From Candidatus Pseudomonas phytovorans (GTDB taxonomy: Bacteria > Pseudomonadota > Gammaproteobacteria > Pseudomonadales > Pseudomonadaceae): a stretch of 64,000 nucleotides of DNA. Below the pieces are notes generated by a model. That model had not been told where the DNA came from. It did no database searches and saw only the letters and a list, made by a program, of their open reading frames with translations. Below are positions 6,709 through 16,051 of the stretch, in pieces (position 1 is the stretch's first letter; the number at the start of each line of letters is the position of its first letter). The translations under genes were made by a program, and so were the position numbers. The stretch spans positions 3,756,001 through 3,820,000 of the forward strand of contig CP119325.1 of assembly GCA_029202525.1 (NCBI GenBank), read 5' to 3'.

Positions 6709-9099
6709 TTATGATTCAAACACGTGCGCGCGCACTGCACGGTCCGCCTTGACCGCAACCAGGGGTTTGCCGAGGTTGAACCAGGCGGCCAAAGCCGGGA
6801 GCAGGAAAATTGCCCCGAGCACATTGACCAGAAACATGAACGATAGCAATACCCCCATATCGGCCTGGAATTTGAGCGGTGCAAAGGCCCAGGTGCACAC
6901 CCCGATCGACATGGTCAGCGCAGTGAAAACGGCCGCTGTTCCGCGTTGGCACATGGCCTGGTAGAACGCCAGGCGCAGGTCGGCGCCCTCGGCCATTTCG
7001 TGCTGAATCCGCTCGTACAGGTAGATGCCGTAGTCAACCCCCACGCCGACCCCAAGCGCCATCACCGGCAGGGTCGCCACTTTCAGCCCGATGCCAAGCA
7101 TGGCCATCAGTGCATTGCACAGGACCGCCACGATGGCCAACGGCACCAGGATGCACAACACCGCGCGCAACGACTTGAAGGTCAACCAGCAGAACAACAG
7201 CACCGAACCAAACAACGCCACCAGCATCAGCACCTCGGCGCGCTTGACCGCGTCGTTGGATGCCGCCATTACCCCGACGTTGCCACCGCCAAGGAAGAAC
7301 CTGATTTCCGGCACCTGGACCTGGGCAATGATGCGCTTGGCTTCCTGGACCACATGCGACACCGTGGCGCCATCGTGGTCGGTGAGAAACACCAGAATCT
7401 GCATCTGCTGGCAGCCATCGGTCACCAGACCGTCCTCGGGCATATAGGCACGGGCGCCTTGGCTCAACCCGCGAGCCGACCCCGGTATCGCCGCCCAGCG
7501 TGGGTTGCCTTCGTTGTTGCCGGCAATCACCGTCTTGCCAAAGCCGGCCACCGACTGCACCGACTGCACGCCAGTGACGCTGCGCATCTGGAAGTCGAAG
7601 GCCTCCACCGCACGCATCACCGACGGTGACAGGCAGGCCTCCTCCAGGCCCTGGGCCCGGACGAACACCGCCAGCACATCGAGGCCGATGGAATAACTGC
7701 TGACAATTTTCGTGTTGTCCTGGTTATAGCGCGACTCGGCGCGCAGCTCCGGCGCACCCGCACCGATGTCACCGACCTCCAGCTGGCGGGCCTTGAACAC
7801 CGCCACACTCAGCAGCATCACGCCGAGCACCAGCACCACCAGGGCCGGGCGTGGTTCGGCCAGCGCCGACAAGCGCCACCACAGCGGGTGCCTGCCCTGC
7901 TGCTGGACCCGCTCCTTGCTCAGCACACTACGTTCCAGGCGCAGGTAGGAAATGATGATCGGCAACATCAGCTTGTTGGTGATGATCATCAGCATCACGC
8001 CGATGCAGGCCGTCACCCCCAGTTCATGCACGATCGGGATGTCGATCAGCATGATCACGGCAAAGCCCAGGGCATTCATCAGCAATGCCAGGGAGCCTGG
8101 AATGAAGATCTTGCAAAAGGCCAGGCGCGCCGCCTGCAGCGAGTCCTTGCCGGCCAGCACTTCCTGTTTCCAGGCGTTGGTCATCTGCACAGCGTGCGAA
8201 ACACCGATGGAAAATATCAGGAACGGCACCAGTATCGACATCGGGTCGATCCCCAGGCCCATCAGCGGCAACAAGCCCAACAGCCAGACCACTGGCAGCA
8301 AAGCAACCAACAGCGCCACTACCGTCAGGCGCAACGAGCGTGAATAGAGCCACAGCAACAGGCCGGTGATCAGGAAGGCGACGACAAAAAAGCCGATCAC
8401 GGTCATCAGCCCCTCGACCACATCACCCACCAGCTTGGCGAAACCGACGATGTTGATCTCGATCTGATCGCTGCTGTATTTGGCGCGAATGGCTTCCAGG
8501 CGCTTGGCGACTTCAACGTAACTGACCGATTTGCCTGATTGCGGGTCCACGTCCTGCAAATCTGCACGGACCATCGCCGACTTCAGGTCATTGGCCACCA
8601 GCCGCCCAACCTGCCCGGAGCGCGCGGCGTTGCTGCGCACCTGAGCCAGGTCTTCGGCGCTGGCCGTGAAGCGCGGCGGTACCACCACGTCACCAAAAAA
8701 GCCTTCTTCGGTGATTTCGATGTAACGCACGTTGGCGGTGAACAGGGATGTAACGCTGGCGCGGCTGACCCCGTTGATAAAGAACACATCGTCAGTCACC
8801 TTGCGCAGCGTGTCGAGAAACGCTGGGTTGTAGATATCGCCCTCGCCCTTCCATCTGACACTGACCAGAAAGCGGTTGGCGCCGGTGAAGTACTGACTGA
8901 AATCGAGGAAGTTGAGCATGTACTCATGTCGCACCGGGATCTGCTTGTTGAAACCCGGGTCGAGCTGGGTGTGGGTGGCGCTGTAGCCAAGGCCCAGGGT
9001 CAGCAGCAGGAATACCGTCAACAGCAGTTTGCGTCGTGCCAACAGCAGGTCGGCGCAACGCTCGACCATGCGCGCGGACCGGGCTTTAGCGTACTTCAT
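6709..9099 (-). CDS. RND/MMPL-family exporter
   Basis: 796-residue inner-membrane protein of the MMPL/hydrophobe-exporter branch of the RND superfamily. The first transmembrane segment is at ~26-42, followed by a large periplasmic loop, a block of about five membrane segments near 240-420, a second periplasmic domain, and a matching C-terminal membrane block (~620-780). No fusion partner or outer-membrane factor is adjacent. The ATG at 9099 has AAGGAGAG seven bases upstream and lies within the last codons of the YCF48-like gene (14-bp overlap), implying coupled translation. Members of this branch often occur with DUF1302, DUF1329 and YCF48-like proteins in hydrophobic-compound catabolic clusters, all present here. 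Transport of steroids or modified lipids is inferred. Confidence 0.85.
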   Translation of the reverse strand: MKYAKARSARMVERCADLLLARRKLLLTVFLLLTLGLGYSATHTQLDPGFNKQIPVRHEYMLNFLDFSQYFTGANRFLVSVRWKGEGDIYNPAFLDTLRKVTDDVFFINGVSRASVTSLFTANVRYIEITEEGFFGDVVVPPRFTASAEDLAQVRSNAARSGQVGRLVANDLKSAMVRADLQDVDPQSGKSVSYVEVAKRLEAIRAKYSSDQIEINIVGFAKLVGDVVEGLMTVIGFFVVAFLITGLLLWLYSRSLRLTVVALLVALLPVVWLLGLLPLMGLGIDPMSILVPFLIFSIGVSHAVQMTNAWKQEVLAGKDSLQAARLAFCKIFIPGSLALLMNALGFAVIMLIDIPIVHELGVTACIGVMLMIITNKLMLPIIISYLRLERSVLSKERVQQQGRHPLWWRLSALAEPRPALVVLVLGVMLLSVAVFKARQLEVGDIGAGAPELRAESRYNQDNTKIVSSYSIGLDVLAVFVRAQGLEEACLSPSVMRAVEAFDFQMRSVTGVQSVQSVAGFGKTVIAGNNEGNPRWAAIPGSARGLSQGARAYMPEDGLVTDGCQQMQILVFLTDHDGATVSHVVQEAKRIIAQVQVPEIRFFLGGGNVGVMAASNDAVKRAEVLMLVALFGSVLLFCWLTFKSLRAVLCILVPLAIVAVLCNALMAMLGIGLKVATLPVMALGVGVGVDYGIYLYERIQHEMAEGADLRLAFYQAMCQRGTAAVFTALTMSIGVCTWAFAPLKFQADMGVLLSFMFLVNVLGAIFLLPALAAWFNLGKPLVAVKADRAVRAHVFES

Positions 9100-10129
9100 G
9101 AATTTGCTCTCCTTTGCCCAGCGCGGCAACGCTGTTGCCATTCCCCTGGAAAACGCCCCGTTCACCGGCTACCAGCAGCTGATCGGTGCCCACCACAATG
9201 GCTGAGGTCAAGGTGCCCAACCCCGGTTGCCGGGTGGTGCCGATCAGGCGGCCTTCTGCGTCCAGGCGCACCATCGAGCTGCCGCCGCCGACAATCAGTA
9301 CGCCGCGGTGGTCCGGTAGCGTTACATGACCATAAAGCGGCTGGGTATTGCCGACCTTGATCGCCTGCCACTGCTCACCGAAGTTGTCGGTGACAAACAC
9401 GTGGCCGCGCATGCCGTAGGTCACCCAACGCTGGGCACTCAGGCGCACCACGCCAAACAATGAGCCGTTGTAGAACGCCGACAGCTGTTGCCAGTGCTTG
9501 CCGTTATCGGCGCTGCGCAGCACCAGGCCCTGCTCGCCCACCAGCATGCGCCGGCCATCGCTGCCGCCGTCCATTGCATTGAGATGGGCGCGGTCGACCT
9601 CCAGCGCCAGCGCGCGCCAGCTACGTCCGGCATCGTCGGACTGATAAAACTTGCCATAGCTACCGAACACGGCAACCTGATCGCCACCGGCTGCCCAGGC
9701 CCCCAGCAACGGCTCGCCTGCATCGGGGTCGAAATGAACCTCTTGCCAGCTGCTGCCAGCGTCATTGGAGCGAAGAATCAGGCTGTCCTGGCCAACGGCA
9801 ACCAATTGCCTGGGGGTTAACGCGGTCACAGCCGTCAGGGAAATCTGGCGTTGCGGCTCGACCGTGGCTTGTTGCCAGGTGCGACCGCGGTCATCGCTGG
9901 TGAGGATGGTGCCGCGCTCACCCACCGCCACCTGCCGCGTGCCCAGATTGAGCAGGCCGTTTATCTGCATGCGTTCGGTATTCAGCGTGGTCTGGGCGAT
10001 GTTCAGCGCACCGCGTGGGGTAAATGCCAGCGCAACGATTGCGGCGACCGTAATGCACACGAAATAGGCAATCAGCTTGGCGCATGGGCGACTGCGTGCA
10101 GCGACATCCAGGCGCTCAACAATAGACAT
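9086..10129 (-). CDS. YCF48/BNR-repeat beta-propeller protein
   Basis: 347 residues: one N-terminal membrane anchor or signal segment (~18-37, AYFVCITVAAIVALAF), then repeated beta-propeller blades with Asp-box/BNR motifs such as TSDDRGRTW, RSNDAGSSW, QSDDAGRSW, RSADNGKHW and VTDNFGEQW. This is the YCF48/HCF136-like family; in bacteria its function in catabolic clusters is not established. The start at 10129 was chosen because the box and promoter region lie upstream and GAGGGTGG precedes it; longer in-frame extensions would run through the box. It is the first gene of an operon with the RND exporter and the LuxR regulator. A periplasmic role with the exporter is inferred. Confidence 0.82.
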   Translation of the reverse strand: MSIVERLDVAARSRPCAKLIAYFVCITVAAIVALAFTPRGALNIAQTTLNTERMQINGLLNLGTRQVAVGERGTILTSDDRGRTWQQATVEPQRQISLTAVTALTPRQLVAVGQDSLILRSNDAGSSWQEVHFDPDAGEPLLGAWAAGGDQVAVFGSYGKFYQSDDAGRSWRALALEVDRAHLNAMDGGSDGRRMLVGEQGLVLRSADNGKHWQQLSAFYNGSLFGVVRLSAQRWVTYGMRGHVFVTDNFGEQWQAIKVGNTQPLYGHVTLPDHRGVLIVGGGSSMVRLDAEGRLIGTTRQPGLGTLTSAIVVGTDQLLVAGERGVFQGNGNSVAALGKGEQIHEVR

Positions 10130-10243
10130 ACGGTCCACCCTCTTGTTTTTGTAGTCGTGAATCACCGCGCCACCGGGGCGCGGTGTTTGCAACCGTTGTT
10201 GACTGAGGTGTGTAGATAGTCCGTCTGCTCGGCCTGCGGGACA

Positions 10244-10259
10244 TCGTCCAAATGGCCTA
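10244..10259 (-). promoter_or_regulatory. regulon dyad box upstream of the YCF48-RND-regulator operon
   Basis: Read toward the operon: TAGGCC-attt-GGACGA followed by TG, 114 bp before the first ATG. A -10-like GACTAT ends 26 bp after the box. The distal half carries one mismatch (TAGGCC for TAGTCC). Confidence 0.65.
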
Positions 10260-10287
10260 CCCCGGCGCCGATCGACGAAAGTGCGGG

Positions 10288-11496
10288 TCAGTCCAGCTCG
10301 AACAGACCCGCCGCGCCCATTCCACCCCCAATGCACATGGCCACGACCACGTAGCGCACGCCGCGACGGCGCCCTTCCAGCAAGCCATGCCCGACCATGC
10401 GCGCACCCGACATGCCAAACGGGTGACCAATCGAAATAGCGCCGCCGTTGACGTTCAGGCGCTCCGGGGGAATGCCCAGGGCATCGCGGCAATGCAGGAC
10501 CTGGCAGGCAAAGGCTTCGTTGATTTCCCACAGCCCGATGTCGGCCACGTTCAAACCGAAGCGGTTGAGCAGTTTGGGCACCGCCAGCACCGGGCCGATG
10601 CCCATCTCTTCCGGCGCGCAGCCGGCCACGGCGATGCCACGGTACGTCCCCAGCGGTTTCAGGCCGCGTCGGGCTGCCTCGACGCGGCTCATCAGCAGGC
10701 TGGCCGAGGCGCCATCAGAGAACTGCGAGGCGTTGCCGGCGGTAATGAACTCGCCCTGCTCCACCCATTGGCCGTTCTTCCACACGGGCTTGAGCGCCGC
10801 CAGGTCTTCGAAACGGGTCGAAGGACGGTTGCACTCGTCGCGATCGGCCACCACCTGCTCATGGCCATCGGGCTGGCCCTCCTTGTCAAAGCGCAGCTTG
10901 CGCACTGGCAGCGATACGATTTCTTCGTCGAACAGGCCGTCGCGCTGGGCGGCCGCCGTGCGCTGCTGGCTTTGCAGCGAGTACTCGTCCTGGGCCGCGC
11001 GGCTGATACCATAGCGCCGGGCAACGATCTCGGCGGTTTCGATCATCGGGATATAGGCGCTTGGCATGCACGCCAGCACCGCCTCTGACTGGTTGCGATA
11101 GGTGTTCTTGTGCTTGTTCTGGGTCAGCGAGAGCGACTCGACCCCCCCGCCGATGGCAATGCTCATTTCACCGGCCAGAATGTTCTTCGCCGCCATGCCG
11201 ATACTGATCAGGCCGGAGGCGCACATACGGTCCAGGGCCATGCCTGGCACACTGTCGGGCAAACCGCCGGTGTAGGCGCACAGCCTGCCAATGTTGTAGC
11301 CCTGGGTGCCCTGCTGTACTGCCGCCCCCATGATCACGTCATCCACCGCGCCAGGCTCGATACCGGCACGTTCGACCACCGCGCGCACCACATGGCCGCC
11401 AAGCACCGGGGCTTCGGTGTCGTTGAAAGCGCCGCGAAAGGATTTGCTCAGCGCGGTACGGGCAGTCGCTACGATTACAACGTCTTGCTTGTCCAT
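10288..11496 (-). CDS. acetyl-CoA acyltransferase (thiolase)
   Basis: 402-residue degradative thiolase with nucleophilic Cys92 (DRMCASGL), NEAFA, the active-site GGAISIGHPFG histidine and the C-terminal CIGGGMG cysteine. It cleaves a 3-oxoacyl-CoA with CoA. The ATG at 11496 is preferred; a GTG at 11508 would overlap the MaoC stop and lacks a ribosome site. It is the last gene of the ipdF-MaoC-thiolase operon, so it probably acts in rings C/D breakdown or in beta-oxidation of its products. It is distinct from the FadA6-like thiolase at 13829 and from the two SCP-x-type thiolases (23754 and 44488), which lack the standard active-site pattern. Exact substrate unknown. Confidence 0.88.
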   Translation of the reverse strand: MDKQDVVIVATARTALSKSFRGAFNDTEAPVLGGHVVRAVVERAGIEPGAVDDVIMGAAVQQGTQGYNIGRLCAYTGGLPDSVPGMALDRMCASGLISIGMAAKNILAGEMSIAIGGGVESLSLTQNKHKNTYRNQSEAVLACMPSAYIPMIETAEIVARRYGISRAAQDEYSLQSQQRTAAAQRDGLFDEEIVSLPVRKLRFDKEGQPDGHEQVVADRDECNRPSTRFEDLAALKPVWKNGQWVEQGEFITAGNASQFSDGASASLLMSRVEAARRGLKPLGTYRGIAVAGCAPEEMGIGPVLAVPKLLNRFGLNVADIGLWEINEAFACQVLHCRDALGIPPERLNVNGGAISIGHPFGMSGARMVGHGLLEGRRRGVRYVVVAMCIGGGMGAAGLFELD

Positions 11497-11504
11497 GAAC
11501 AGGC

Positions 11505-11975
11505 TCACTCGGTGATGGGGTTGAAGGTGTAACGGCTGATGGTGTCGACCACGCAGCCAGGGCGTTCGGCGCCCTCGATCTCGACGCTGATGCGCACCAC
11601 CAGCTGTACCGCGCTGCCGATCAGCTCGGCGCTGATGACCTGGCCTCGGCCACGTACCCGCGCACCGACTTTCACCACGGCCGGGAAACGCACGCGGTCA
11701 GTGCCGTAGTTCACCCCCATGGCCATGTTGTCGATGCTCATCAGCTGTGGCATGAACAGGTTGGCCAGGGCCAGGGTCAGGTAGCCATGGGCGATGCACG
11801 CTCCGAACGGGCCATTGGCGGCGCGCTCGGGGTCGACATGTATCCACTGCTGATCGCCCGTGGCTTCGGCAAACAGATTGACCCGTGCCTGGGTCAGCTG
11901 CAGCCAGTCGGTGACGCCCAGGTCCAGTCCCTGGGCCTTGAGCATTTGCTCGGCGCTACTGAATCGGGTGCTCAT
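11505..11975 (-). CDS. MaoC-like (R)-specific enoyl-CoA hydratase
   Basis: 156-residue single hot-dog domain with the hydratase-2 signature FAEATGDQQWIHVD (catalytic Asp and His at about 40-45), followed by GPFGACIAHGYLTLAL. It hydrates or dehydrates trans-2-enoyl-CoA esters. It starts 9 bp after the ipdF stop and ends 8 bp before the thiolase ATG, so the three form one unit. A step in degradation of the HIP-derived CoA esters is likely. Length is normal for a stand-alone MaoC hydratase. Confidence 0.87.
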   Translation of the reverse strand: MSTRFSSAEQMLKAQGLDLGVTDWLQLTQARVNLFAEATGDQQWIHVDPERAANGPFGACIAHGYLTLALANLFMPQLMSIDNMAMGVNYGTDRVRFPAVVKVGARVRGRGQVISAELIGSAVQLVVRISVEIEGAERPGCVVDTISRYTFNPITE

Positions 11976-11984
11976 GGGGTGCCC

Positions 11985-12770
11985 TCAAGCCTGTTGTGAA
12001 CTGACCGACAGCACTTCGCCGACCATGTAGGAGGCGTAATCGCTGGCCAGGAAGATCATGACGTTGGCGACTTCCCAGACTTCAGCGGCGCGGCCAAAGG
12101 CTTCGCGGTCGGCCAGTCTGGCCAGCAGTTCTTCGCTGCTGGCCTTCTTGAGAAATTCGTGCAAGGCAATAGACGGCGACACGGCGTTGATGCGCACCCC
12201 GCTTTCGGCGGCTTCCAGCGCACTGCAGCGGGTCAGCGCCATGACCCCGGCCTTGGCGGCGGCGTAGTGCGCCTGCTCTTTCTGCGCACGCCAGCCAAGC
12301 ACCGAAGCGTTGTTGACGATCGCGCCGCTACCGCGGCGTTCCATGTGCGGCAGCATCGCGCGGGTCATGCGGAAGGTGCCGGTGAGGGTCACGTCGATCA
12401 CCCGCAGCCACTCCTCATCGCTCATCTCGGTAACGCGCCTGGAGCCACCAAGGCCTGCGTTGTTGATCAGCACATCGACGCCGCCAAGGGCCTGTTCGGC
12501 GGCGGCGACCAGGGCTTGCACCTCGGTCTCGACGGTGACGTTGCACAGTTGGCCGTACACGGCCTGCAAGCCGGTGTCGGCCTTGAGCTGTTCAACCGCC
12601 TGTTCCAGGCGCCGGGGATGAACATCGGAAATCATCAGGGCGCGGCAGCCTTCTTCAGCGCAGCGTCTGGCCGCGGCATAGCCGATGCCAGCGCCGGCAG
12701 CGGCAGTGATGAGCACGGATTTGCCAGCCAGCAACTGGTGGCCTGGCACATAAGGAGGGGCTTGTTTCAC
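11985..12770 (-). CDS. ipdF: IpdF-type SDR of the HIP (rings C/D) pathway
   Basis: 261-residue SDR with GTG start (AGAGG eight bases upstream). It closely resembles mycobacterial IpdF (Rv3559c): AAAGAGIGYAAARRC, NNAGLGG, NNASVLGWRAQ, HYAAAKAGVMALTRCSALEAAE, RINAVSPSIA and AFGRAAEVWEVA. The catalytic Ser156-Tyr169-Lys173 set is present. In the known pathway IpdF oxidises a hydroxyl on the HIP skeleton of the CoA thioester before ring cleavage. It heads the operon with the MaoC hydratase and thiolase under the box at 12834, so it is separated from the main ipd operon. Confidence 0.9.
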   Translation of the reverse strand: MKQAPPYVPGHQLLAGKSVLITAAAGAGIGYAAARRCAEEGCRALMISDVHPRRLEQAVEQLKADTGLQAVYGQLCNVTVETEVQALVAAAEQALGGVDVLINNAGLGGSRRVTEMSDEEWLRVIDVTLTGTFRMTRAMLPHMERRGSGAIVNNASVLGWRAQKEQAHYAAAKAGVMALTRCSALEAAESGVRINAVSPSIALHEFLKKASSEELLARLADREAFGRAAEVWEVANVMIFLASDYASYMVGEVLSVSSQQA

Positions 12771-12833
12771 GTGGTATACCTCTGACAGAAAACAGGTTGT
12801 CGACAGGTATAAAGGCCGCTGGGGGCAGGCACA

Positions 12834-12849
12834 TCGTCAAAACGGACGG
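12834..12849 (-). promoter_or_regulatory. regulon dyad box upstream of ipdF
   Basis: Read toward ipdF: CCGTCC-gttt-TGACGA followed by TG, 63 bp before the GTG. A good -10-like TTATAC lies about 24 bp after the box. Confidence 0.65.
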
Positions 12850-12916
12850 GGTCGGTTGTCGCGAGGGAATCAGAGGCAGGCGCCGGCAACACCGACGCCT
12901 GTGCATCAAGCTGCGC

Positions 12917-13795
12917 TCAGGTGCCCCAGACCTTTTGCGCCTTGGGTGCTTCGTTGAGGATCGCATCGACCGCAGCCCCTACTTCAGCGACCTGCCAGCG
13001 CGCACCTTTGTCGCGGGTGACGCCGGTACGCCAGCCATCACCCAGGGAGATCCGGCCACCCTGGCTCTCGAACAGCTGGCCGCTGACATGCCCGGAGGCC
13101 TCGCTGCCCAGCCACACCACCAAAGGTGCGACGTTCTCTGCCGCCCAGGCGTCGAAGCTGTCGTCTTCGGGTTTCTTGACCATGTCCGGCATTGCGCTTT
13201 CGGTCATCGCCGTGCGCGCCGCCGGGGCCAGGGCATTGGCGGTGACGCCATAGCGGGCCAGTTCCGCCGCCTGCACCAGGGTCAACGAAGCGATACCGCC
13301 TTTGGCCGCCGCATAGTTGGATTGCCCGATCGAGCCCTGCAAGCCGGCGCCGGAACTGGTGTTGATAATGCGCGCCGCCACCGGCGTACCGGCTTTGGCC
13401 TGATCGCGCCAGCGCCGGCCAAGGATGTTGGCCAGGCAGTAATGCCCCTTGAGGTGCACGCGCATGACCATGTCCCAGTCCTCTTCCGTCAGGCTGATGA
13501 ACATGCGATCACGCAGCACCCCGGCGTTGTTGACCAGCACATGCACTTCGCCGAACGCTGTCAGTGCAGCATCGACGATGCCTTGAGCGCTGCTCAGGCT
13601 GGTGATGTCGCCGTCATTGGCGATTGCCTGGCCGCCATTCGAGCAAATCTCGTCGACCACCGCCTCGGCGGCCTCGCGACGAATGTCATTGACCACCACA
13701 TTGGCGCCTTCAGCGGCAAATGCCAGCGCATAGGCGCGGCCCAGCCCGCCACCGGCACCGGTGATGATCGCGGTACGACCTGCACAGATTCCCAT
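12917..13795 (-). CDS. SDR, MFE-2/17-beta-HSD4-type hydroxyacyl-CoA dehydrogenase
   Basis: 292-residue SDR of the multifunctional-enzyme type: TGAGGGLGRAYAL cofactor loop, VLVNNAGVLRDRMF, VHLKGHY, SSGAGLQGSIGQSNYAAAKGG (given in parts; catalytic Tyr-x3-Lys within it), and an extended C-terminus reading LGSEASGHVSGQLF. These features are shared with Rv3548c of the mycobacterial KstR2 regulon. It probably oxidises a 3-hydroxyacyl-CoA intermediate of the HIP pathway. It is the last gene of the ten-gene operon headed by hsaC, starting 33 bp after the fadA6 stop. Confidence 0.85.
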   Translation of the reverse strand: MGICAGRTAIITGAGGGLGRAYALAFAAEGANVVVNDIRREAAEAVVDEICSNGGQAIANDGDITSLSSAQGIVDAALTAFGEVHVLVNNAGVLRDRMFISLTEEDWDMVMRVHLKGHYCLANILGRRWRDQAKAGTPVAARIINTSSGAGLQGSIGQSNYAAAKGGIASLTLVQAAELARYGVTANALAPAARTAMTESAMPDMVKKPEDDSFDAWAAENVAPLVVWLGSEASGHVSGQLFESQGGRISLGDGWRTGVTRDKGARWQVAEVGAAVDAILNEAPKAQKVWGT

Positions 13796-13828
13796 AGGGT
13801 GTTTTCCTGTTGTTGAGTGTGGCCGGCT

Positions 13829-14980
13829 TCAAAGCCGTTCGATAATGCTGACGTTGGCCTGGCCGCCGCCTTCGCACATGGTTTGCAGGCCATAACGCCC
13901 GCCGGTGCGCTCAAGCGAATGCAGCAAGGTGGTCATCAAGCGCGCACCGGTAGCGCCCAGCGGGTGGCCAAGGGCGATGGCGCCGCCATTGACGTTGGTG
14001 CGAGCCGGGTCGTAATCGAGCTCCTTGGCCCAGGCCATGACCACCGAGGCAAAGGCTTCGTTGATTTCCACCAGGTCGATATCGGCCATGCGCAGGCCGG
14101 CCTTCCTGAGCGCTGCACGGGTGGCCGCAATCGGTGCAGTGAGATGCCAGATCGGGTCGTCGCCGAGCACTGACAGGTGATGAATACGCGCCCTGGGGGT
14201 CAGGTTGTAGCGCTTGAGCGCCGCCTCTGAGACCACTAGCAACGCCGCAGACGCATCGCACGTCTGGCTCGATACGGCGGCTGTGATCGACGGGTACTCA
14301 GCGCTCACAGGCTCCAGGCTGGCCATTTTCTCCAGGCTGCTGACCCGTGGCGTCTCATCAAAGGTCAGGCCCTCGCAGGCAACGATCTCGCTGGCGAAAT
14401 AGCCGGCATCCGCGGCCGCCAGGGCACGGCGATGGCTTTCCAGGGCAAACACCTCCATGTCTTCGCGGCTGATCTGCCAGTGATCGGCGATGCGCTGGGC
14501 GGCGTAAAACTGATTGACCGGCTGCTGACCAAAGCGCGCCTGCCAGCCTTTGCTGCCGGAAAACGGGTCACTGAAGCCCAGCGGTTGGCCAGCGAGCATC
14601 GCCGACGAGATCGGGATCTGGGTCATGGTCTGCACGCCACCCACAGCCACCACCTCCTGCATGCCACTCATCACCGCCTGGGCAGCAAAATGCAGCGCCT
14701 GTTGCGACGAACCACACTGCCGGTCGACCGTGGTGCCCGGTACGTTCAGCGGCAAGCCGGCAGCCAGCCAGCTGGTGCGGGCAATGTCGCCCGCTTGCGA
14801 GCCGATGGCGTCGACACAGCCGAAAATCACGTCGTCATACGCGTGGGCTGGAATGGCATTGCGCTCGACCAGCGCGTTCAACACATGCGCACCCAGGTCA
14901 ATGGCATGCACATGGGCCAGGCTGCCTTTGCGCTTGCCCGTGGGGCTGCGCAGGGCATCGACGATATACGCTTGGGGCAT
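13829..14980 (-). CDS. fadA6: FadA6-type thiolase of the HIP pathway
   Basis: 383-residue thiolase very similar to mycobacterial FadA6: GKRKGSLAHVHAIDLGAH, GCVDAIGSQAGDIARTSWLAAG (in part), VDRQCGSSQQA with nucleophilic Cys89, QIPISSAM, SSLEKMASL, NGGAIALGHPLGATGARL, and a C-terminus YGLQTMCEGGGQANV. It should carry out thiolysis of the 3-oxoacyl-CoA left after rings C and D are opened. It lies 3 bp downstream of the acyl-CoA dehydrogenase gene at 14984 in the same operon. Confidence 0.92.
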   Translation of the reverse strand: MPQAYIVDALRSPTGKRKGSLAHVHAIDLGAHVLNALVERNAIPAHAYDDVIFGCVDAIGSQAGDIARTSWLAAGLPLNVPGTTVDRQCGSSQQALHFAAQAVMSGMQEVVAVGGVQTMTQIPISSAMLAGQPLGFSDPFSGSKGWQARFGQQPVNQFYAAQRIADHWQISREDMEVFALESHRRALAAADAGYFASEIVACEGLTFDETPRVSSLEKMASLEPVSAEYPSITAAVSSQTCDASAALLVVSEAALKRYNLTPRARIHHLSVLGDDPIWHLTAPIAATRAALRKAGLRMADIDLVEINEAFASVVMAWAKELDYDPARTNVNGGAIALGHPLGATGARLMTTLLHSLERTGGRYGLQTMCEGGGQANVSIIERL

Positions 14981-14983
14981 GGC

Positions 14984-16042
14984 TCAGTCCTCGAAGGTGG
15001 CGCCCGGCCCAAGCCGGGCTTCATCGCTGAGCACATAGGCGGCGACGCGGGTTTTATGGGTGGCACGGTCGCCCCAGGACGGGTCCAGCGACCACACGCG
15101 CTTCATGAACATCTGCAGGTCGACTTCCCAGGTGTAACCCATCGCCCCGTGCACCTGGATACCCTGGCGTGCCGCCAGCCAGCTGGCGTCGCAACAGGCC
15201 AGCCTGGCCTGCGAAACATAGACGTCGGCACGGCGATCACCCTGGGCCAGGGCATAGGCCGCGCGGTACAGCACAGGTTTGGCGAACTCGATCTTGCAGG
15301 CAACATCGGCCAGGTGATGCTTGACCGCCTGGAAGCTGCCGATCGGCTTGCCGAACTGCTTGCGCTGGGCCACGTAGTCCACCGACAGGTCCAGGATCCG
15401 CTGGGCCAGCCCGAGCAACTGGCCGGCCACCGACAAGGCGCCGCGGTTCAGGGTCTCGGCCCACAAGGCCCGCCCCTGTTCGCCGCCGACCAGCAGGGTG
15501 TCAGGCGTTGGCTGCCAGCTCACCAACCCCAGGCGCCTGGAGGCATCGATACTGGCGTTGGCCTGGACGTCGACCTGCGCGCGCGGCACCGCATGCACTT
15601 CATCGCCGTGGGCAAGGATCAGCCACTCGGCCAGCGGTGCATCGGGCACCAGCGGGTTGATCGGGTGGCCGATTGCCAGGCGCACGCTGCCTTCGGCTAT
15701 GCGCGGCAACAGGCGGGCTTTGACCGGGTTGTCGTCGGGCAGGCCATTCAGCAGCCCGGTAACCACATAAGCCGTGTCGGCCAGCGAGTCCGGGATGGCG
15801 TAGTAACCCAGCTCCTGGGTCATCAGCGTCCAGGCCACATCGTCCATGCCCAGGCCGCCGAACTGCTCGGGCACCGACAATGCCGTCAGACCCTGTCCGG
15901 CAATCTTGTTGCGCAAGTCAGTGGAGCGGCCTGTATCGGTTTCCCAGATCTCACGCAGCATCTCGGGCGCCGCCTCGGTCATGAGGAAACGGCTGATGGC
16001 TTCGCGAAACGTGAGCTGATCATCGGTAAAGGTAAAGTCCAT
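14984..16042 (-). CDS. acyl-CoA dehydrogenase subunit, FadE33/FadE31-like
   Basis: 352-residue acyl-CoA dehydrogenase fold: DFTFTDDQLTFREAISRFL start, FGGLGMDD, RKQFGKPIGSFQAVKHHLAD and QVHGAMGYTWEVDLQMF. The C-terminal segment ends WSLDPSWGDRATHK and does not contain the Glu-Gly-Thr catalytic motif of canonical family members. Steroid-type acyl-CoA dehydrogenases are commonly alpha2beta2 heterotetramers in which only one chain supplies the base, and the neighbour at 16052 (9 bp upstream) is the natural partner. AGGAG precedes the ATG. A desaturation in rings C/D degradation is inferred from the operon. Confidence 0.87.
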   Translation of the reverse strand: MDFTFTDDQLTFREAISRFLMTEAAPEMLREIWETDTGRSTDLRNKIAGQGLTALSVPEQFGGLGMDDVAWTLMTQELGYYAIPDSLADTAYVVTGLLNGLPDDNPVKARLLPRIAEGSVRLAIGHPINPLVPDAPLAEWLILAHGDEVHAVPRAQVDVQANASIDASRRLGLVSWQPTPDTLLVGGEQGRALWAETLNRGALSVAGQLLGLAQRILDLSVDYVAQRKQFGKPIGSFQAVKHHLADVACKIEFAKPVLYRAAYALAQGDRRADVYVSQARLACCDASWLAARQGIQVHGAMGYTWEVDLQMFMKRVWSLDPSWGDRATHKTRVAAYVLSDEARLGPGATFED

Positions 16043-16051
16043 GGCCGGCTC